A DNA stretch of 64,000 bases from Brachyhypopomus gauderio (lineage: Eukaryota; Chordata; Actinopteri; Gymnotiformes; Hypopomidae), in contig NC_135223.1 in NCBI RefSeq assembly GCF_052324685.1, positions 9,642,403 to 9,706,402 on the forward strand. The letters are read 5' to 3'. Below the pieces are notes generated by a model. That model made no database searches and was not told the origin of the DNA. It saw only the letters and a program-made list of their open reading frames with translations. Positions 60,156 to 64,000 of this stretch are shown piece after piece. Positions within the stretch are counted from its first letter, which is position 1; every line of letters starts with the position of its first letter. The translations under genes and the position numbers were made by a program.

Positions 60156-61493
60156 TTTTTGTAGATTTGTAGATTTTACTCAGTTTAATAAAAAGTGCTG
60201 TTTTATAGCGCCACACTAAAGCTGTTCTTGAGTCCAGTACAGAGCACAATGTTCTGTAATTCACTGACAAGGTTCTGAAGTTAAAACCGGTCGAAACAGG
60301 AATTCAAATACCATATTGCTCTACATGGCAATATAATAAATACCAGTTTTGATACTTTACATTTTACATGTACATCTGAGAGTTAGCAATCTCTCTGTTA
60401 AGGCAGCAAAGCTTAAATTTAACTATTTGATTGGCTGGACTGAGTTTAAAAAGTTTATTTATTATTCATGGTGCTACCTAGTGGCATTAATTATGGGAAA
60501 GGACTACTTGCCTTAACTTAACTTGTTCCTTTACCATTGTACTGGAACAGGAATGGATTGTAGCCTTCAACACACCCAAAAGCAAGAATGATAGTAATAC
60601 ATTCTCTACATAACATTCATCTTAATTGGTACATTTGATCATTTTTAATGCCTCTGTGTCTGTCTTTATTTCCCTTCTCTATCTCACCCAAATACTGTCA
60701 TTAATACAGAGTGTTGTTAGGTCCCCTCTGAGGATCCGTAGTGTCAAACATTTAAAAAGACAAACAGTAATTGGTCTCAGTAGTTATGAAACTCTGAGGT
60801 GACTGGGTGCAAATTCAGTGAAGAGATGGTCTTCCCATTCTTCTCTAAACACCTAATTGACTCCATGTGATGCTGCAGGCATTTTCTATAAACATAATTG
60901 CACTAGTATTTCCTCACCACACTCTGACATTGGGTTGTAAATGGACGACAATTCCGGCGACACAGTTTGGGTATCTTGTTAAATTGACCATGGGCGTAAA
61001 AGCCTAATGTCAATTTGGTAGTTAGAGCTTTTTATTACTTACCCAGACTCACCGTAATCCATTCCCAAAAGCAGACATCACGTTTAGCATAGAGAATGTG
61101 GGTACAACTAGCTGTGAACCTAAGAATCAGTCAAATACAGTACAACACAGTCATTTGTTCAATGGTATTTTGGCCAAATTGTTTTATTGAGTAGCCACAG
61201 GAACGGTGATGTGGGTTGTTTATGTAAAACATCCTGACAGTGTTGTCTGGTGATATGTTTCATGAGCAGGTGTACTTTAAAACCCGCACAATCTAGGACT
61301 CTCTGCGTGTGCATCTACGTCCAATGTGTGCACCTGTACCTTTTTGCAGTCAGATATTGTCCATCAGTGTGTTAATGCCATTATTCACACAGATGACAGG
61401 GAGGGCTTTGACTGGCAGCTCTGCTGGGCTCTAGATCTCCAGTAGTTCCCCAAACCCTGGGAATGCACCGCAAGGGTAGGATTAACAGGTCTG

Positions 61494-61634
61494 GTCAGAC
61501 CAGAGGTGGACATCCCAGGTTCAGAAAGTAAAAGATTTTGCTCTGTCTTCTTGCATCGATCCAACATGCTTGAGTAAAATCCTGGGAAGGAGTTTTACTT
61601 TCTGAACCTGGAATGTCCACCTCTGGTTCAGACC
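61494..61634. mobile_element. Compact 141-bp MITE, near-complete inverted repeat
   Basis: The left arm GGTCAGACCAGAGGTGGACA runs on to CCCAGGTTCAGAAAGTAAAA. The right arm is its reverse complement with a few differences (GGTCTGAACCAGAGGTGGAC, then ATTCCAGG). The arms are about 42 bp around a central spacer of about 57 bp, so the whole element could fold into a hairpin. Confidence 0.85.
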
Positions 61635-64000
61635 GCGAATACACACCTTGGAAAGTGCCATTCAGAAAAAAATACCATCTTATACTATTACAAAGGGAGG
61701 AAACCACTCGGATTACACAAACATTATTACTCTTTGTTTTAGCTTGGCCAAAGAAGACATGTGACCATAGACATATGAAACACAGGCCAGGTGCAACCCT
61801 GTGTCATAATACGTTATTAAAAGATTTAGATAGTAAGAACAGCAGTAGTGGATTAGACAGCGCTCCTCATGATATCAACATGTCACGAGAACAACCCAAG
61901 ATGGATTTAAAACCGAATGCCATTTCACATCGGAATTCATGGATGTATGTTTACGGCGTGAATGTGCCAATGAAATCAACTGTGGCATGCGAGTTGTTGT
62001 GAAGCAACATGTTCCACACGTTGGGCTTCCACACTGCAGGTTGGAGGCACCGTGACTTGTATGGTTAGAAATTAGTCTCAAAATTCCTTACAAATGTGTA
62101 AATGATAATCCACAAATTACACATATATTGCCTCAGAGAATGCACGCAGCGCCCCGGAAACCCGGGAACACAGTTTGAGAGGATGGGCTGTCTTCAGGAT
62201 GAGCTCATTTTCTAACACAGCCACTACTGGATTTCTAGAGAAAAAAATGATAAGTTTTATAATTGTATGCTAATGACTGCTGCACAGAGGGCATAGATAA
62301 TGAACACCAAGGATAACAGTTATTTATTCGCTTATATATATATATTTTATATAGCCAGTGCACGTATAGCTTTAAATTCCTAATATGGAAATAGCCATTC
62401 TATAATTAATTTTCTCTGCAGCTATCAAACATTTACAATTATCACCAACCCTGAGCAGTTGCCATTAAAGAACTGCAATCTCCTGGAGCGAAATTTCATT
62501 GGTGCGTTAAACAACTCGTCTGGTTTTCTTGTGAGTTACTTCAAGAAACTTGGAGAGCAGTTTAAAAAGATTTAAATACGCATTCCTTCTCACTGTATGA
62601 TTCTATGTGCTTTTTAAATTACGCAAATACATATGGCTTATCTGTAAAACAGTTTGTTCCTTAAAGATATGAAGAAACAATTGACCACCTATGAAACCAT
62701 GCTGTCCACTGCTTGCTACCTAGTGTGATACAGTTTGGGATTAAAATTTAGTGGCACTGGAAACTCTCTTTGAGGTCTAAACATGGCCTTACGTGCTGTA
62801 AAGCCAAAGTTTGGTCATACGGATCATTGAATAAATGGATAAAGTAAAGCACTATTCTCCATCAAACATCCTCAATTGGCAAACGTCCCATCCTGAATTT
62901 GTTCAAAAAATTCAAAGTTTGACACCAAAGTGCTCACCATTGTCTTTCCCATGGTTTAGTGCTGTGTGGGACATATGTGAATGATGGCGTGTTGTTCAAG
63001 GAAAACTCTGTTGCAGGGAGCTCACTGTGCACTTCTGATGAAACCTGAGGGCCAAAACTCTTCACGTTGCAACAGTATTGTCATCGCATCAATCTGCTCT
63101 GGTCTCACACCTGGTAAGCTAGCTATTGACACAACGTTTCAACATGTCCATCCAGACAGCTCAGGAACTTGACCTTTTAGAAGGTTAACTGCTACTGACA
63201 AGCAGGTGTGGCTCTGCCACGGAAAACAAAGGAACAGTCCATGCTGCCCTCAGGGGAAGAGTCAGGCTGATCAGGGTGCATATTTCCTGCTTTCTCATTC
63301 ATCTGAAGGAAAAATGGTAAGCAATGTCTAAAATGATCCCCTATGACCCGTACCTTGGAGTTGAACCGCCTTTTTTGATGGCTGTGCAGCAGAAGAACCA
63401 TGTCGTGGACGCAGTGGGCCCAGCTGCAGTAAGAACACTATAGACCCAGCTGACACAGTATACACCAACCAAATCCAGTCATCAATGTCTGTTTGGTGAG
63501 ATTTCACAGGATCAGGTGGTGTAAAATTGTGTGTTAAGACTTTTGTTAAATAGCAAATTTTGCATGTGAAATTACCAGTTATCAACCCAGTTTTTAAAAA
63601 AATGCTTTATATTTTGATAGCCTACTGTTTACAAACAAAGGTCACCAAAAGTGCATAGTTCATGCCCTCTTAAATCTGTTCTACTTCTGGGTTCAGTGAG
63701 AGTTCATTGGTTGCTTATCTCAAAAAGGAAGTGATCATCAACCTTACAGTTTTTCAAGTTCTTACAGTTTGCACATTTAACTCTAATAAATATTGTTCTT
63801 ATGTACTTCCAATTGAATTGCAGACAAAAGTTAAACCATTCAGTCATCTCTGAACTGTTCCAAACCATAGTTACTGAATTGCCCTCAATGTAATTCCATA
63901 GTCTCTGAGGACAATAATCACAATTTATTGCAAAATTCAAACTTTTCAGTCTACTTCTGTGATACTGGAAAGTTTTGAAATCTATTTGAAAATCTAGGCT

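Larger units (their letters stand above)
58217..64000. other. Gene-poor AT-rich right end
   Basis: Apart from the small repeats listed separately, I find no recognised gene. A weak (TTA)n tract lies at 59696-59716 and a (TA)n tract at about 62334-62345. Open frames at 61613-62002 (plus) and 58690-59319 (minus) do not resemble any family I know and lack splice or promoter context. Confidence 0.5.

Noticed and set aside
61613-62002. 129-codon open frame on the plus strand
   Set aside because: It starts inside a MITE arm, resembles no known family, and has no promoter or splice support.

Overview
This is vertebrate nuclear DNA, almost certainly from a ray-finned (teleost) fish. It has many short exons with GT/AG introns, very abundant (CA)n/(TG)n microsatellites, several GC-rich minisatellites, fish-type MITEs and a degraded Rex1/L2-like LINE. 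I rebuilt the genes by hand from splice sites, reading phase and remembered human orthologues. Three complete models close in frame with family-typical lengths: colq 454 aa (17 exons), hacl1 568 aa (17 exons) and ankrd28 1052 aa (28 exons). plekha8 closes at 552 aa (13 exons).

Layout: fkbp14 first exon (216-412, minus) is head-to-head with plekha8 (920-7212, plus) across a 507-bp shared promoter. A convergent spacer of about 6.9 kb (7213-14096) holds both 3' UTRs and a DNA transposon. Then four minus-strand genes follow: colq (14097-23675), hacl1 (26164-32414), a small secreted-protein gene resembling C2orf66 (33117-33934) and ankrd28 (36412-51994). From 52.2 to 64 kb I see no convincing host gene: there is a decayed piggyBac-like transposase, three adjoining minisatellites and MITE copies.

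Roles: Fkbp14 is an ER prolyl isomerase. Plekha8 (FAPP2) moves glucosylceramide at the trans-Golgi. ColQ anchors acetylcholinesterase in the synaptic basal lamina. Hacl1 is the peroxisomal TPP-dependent lyase of alpha-oxidation. Ankrd28 is a PP6 regulatory ankyrin scaffold. These genes are linked by ancient synteny (human 7p14 for FKBP14/PLEKHA8, 3p25 for COLQ/HACL1/ANKRD28), not by a shared pathway.

Most unusual points: a VNTR in hacl1 that has copied an exon end together with its 5' splice site about ten times; a 1.8-kb 30-bp minisatellite that fills one ankrd28 intron; repeated use of (TG)n tracts directly at splice sites; and a small secreted-peptide gene between hacl1 and ankrd28, where tetrapods carry BTD.
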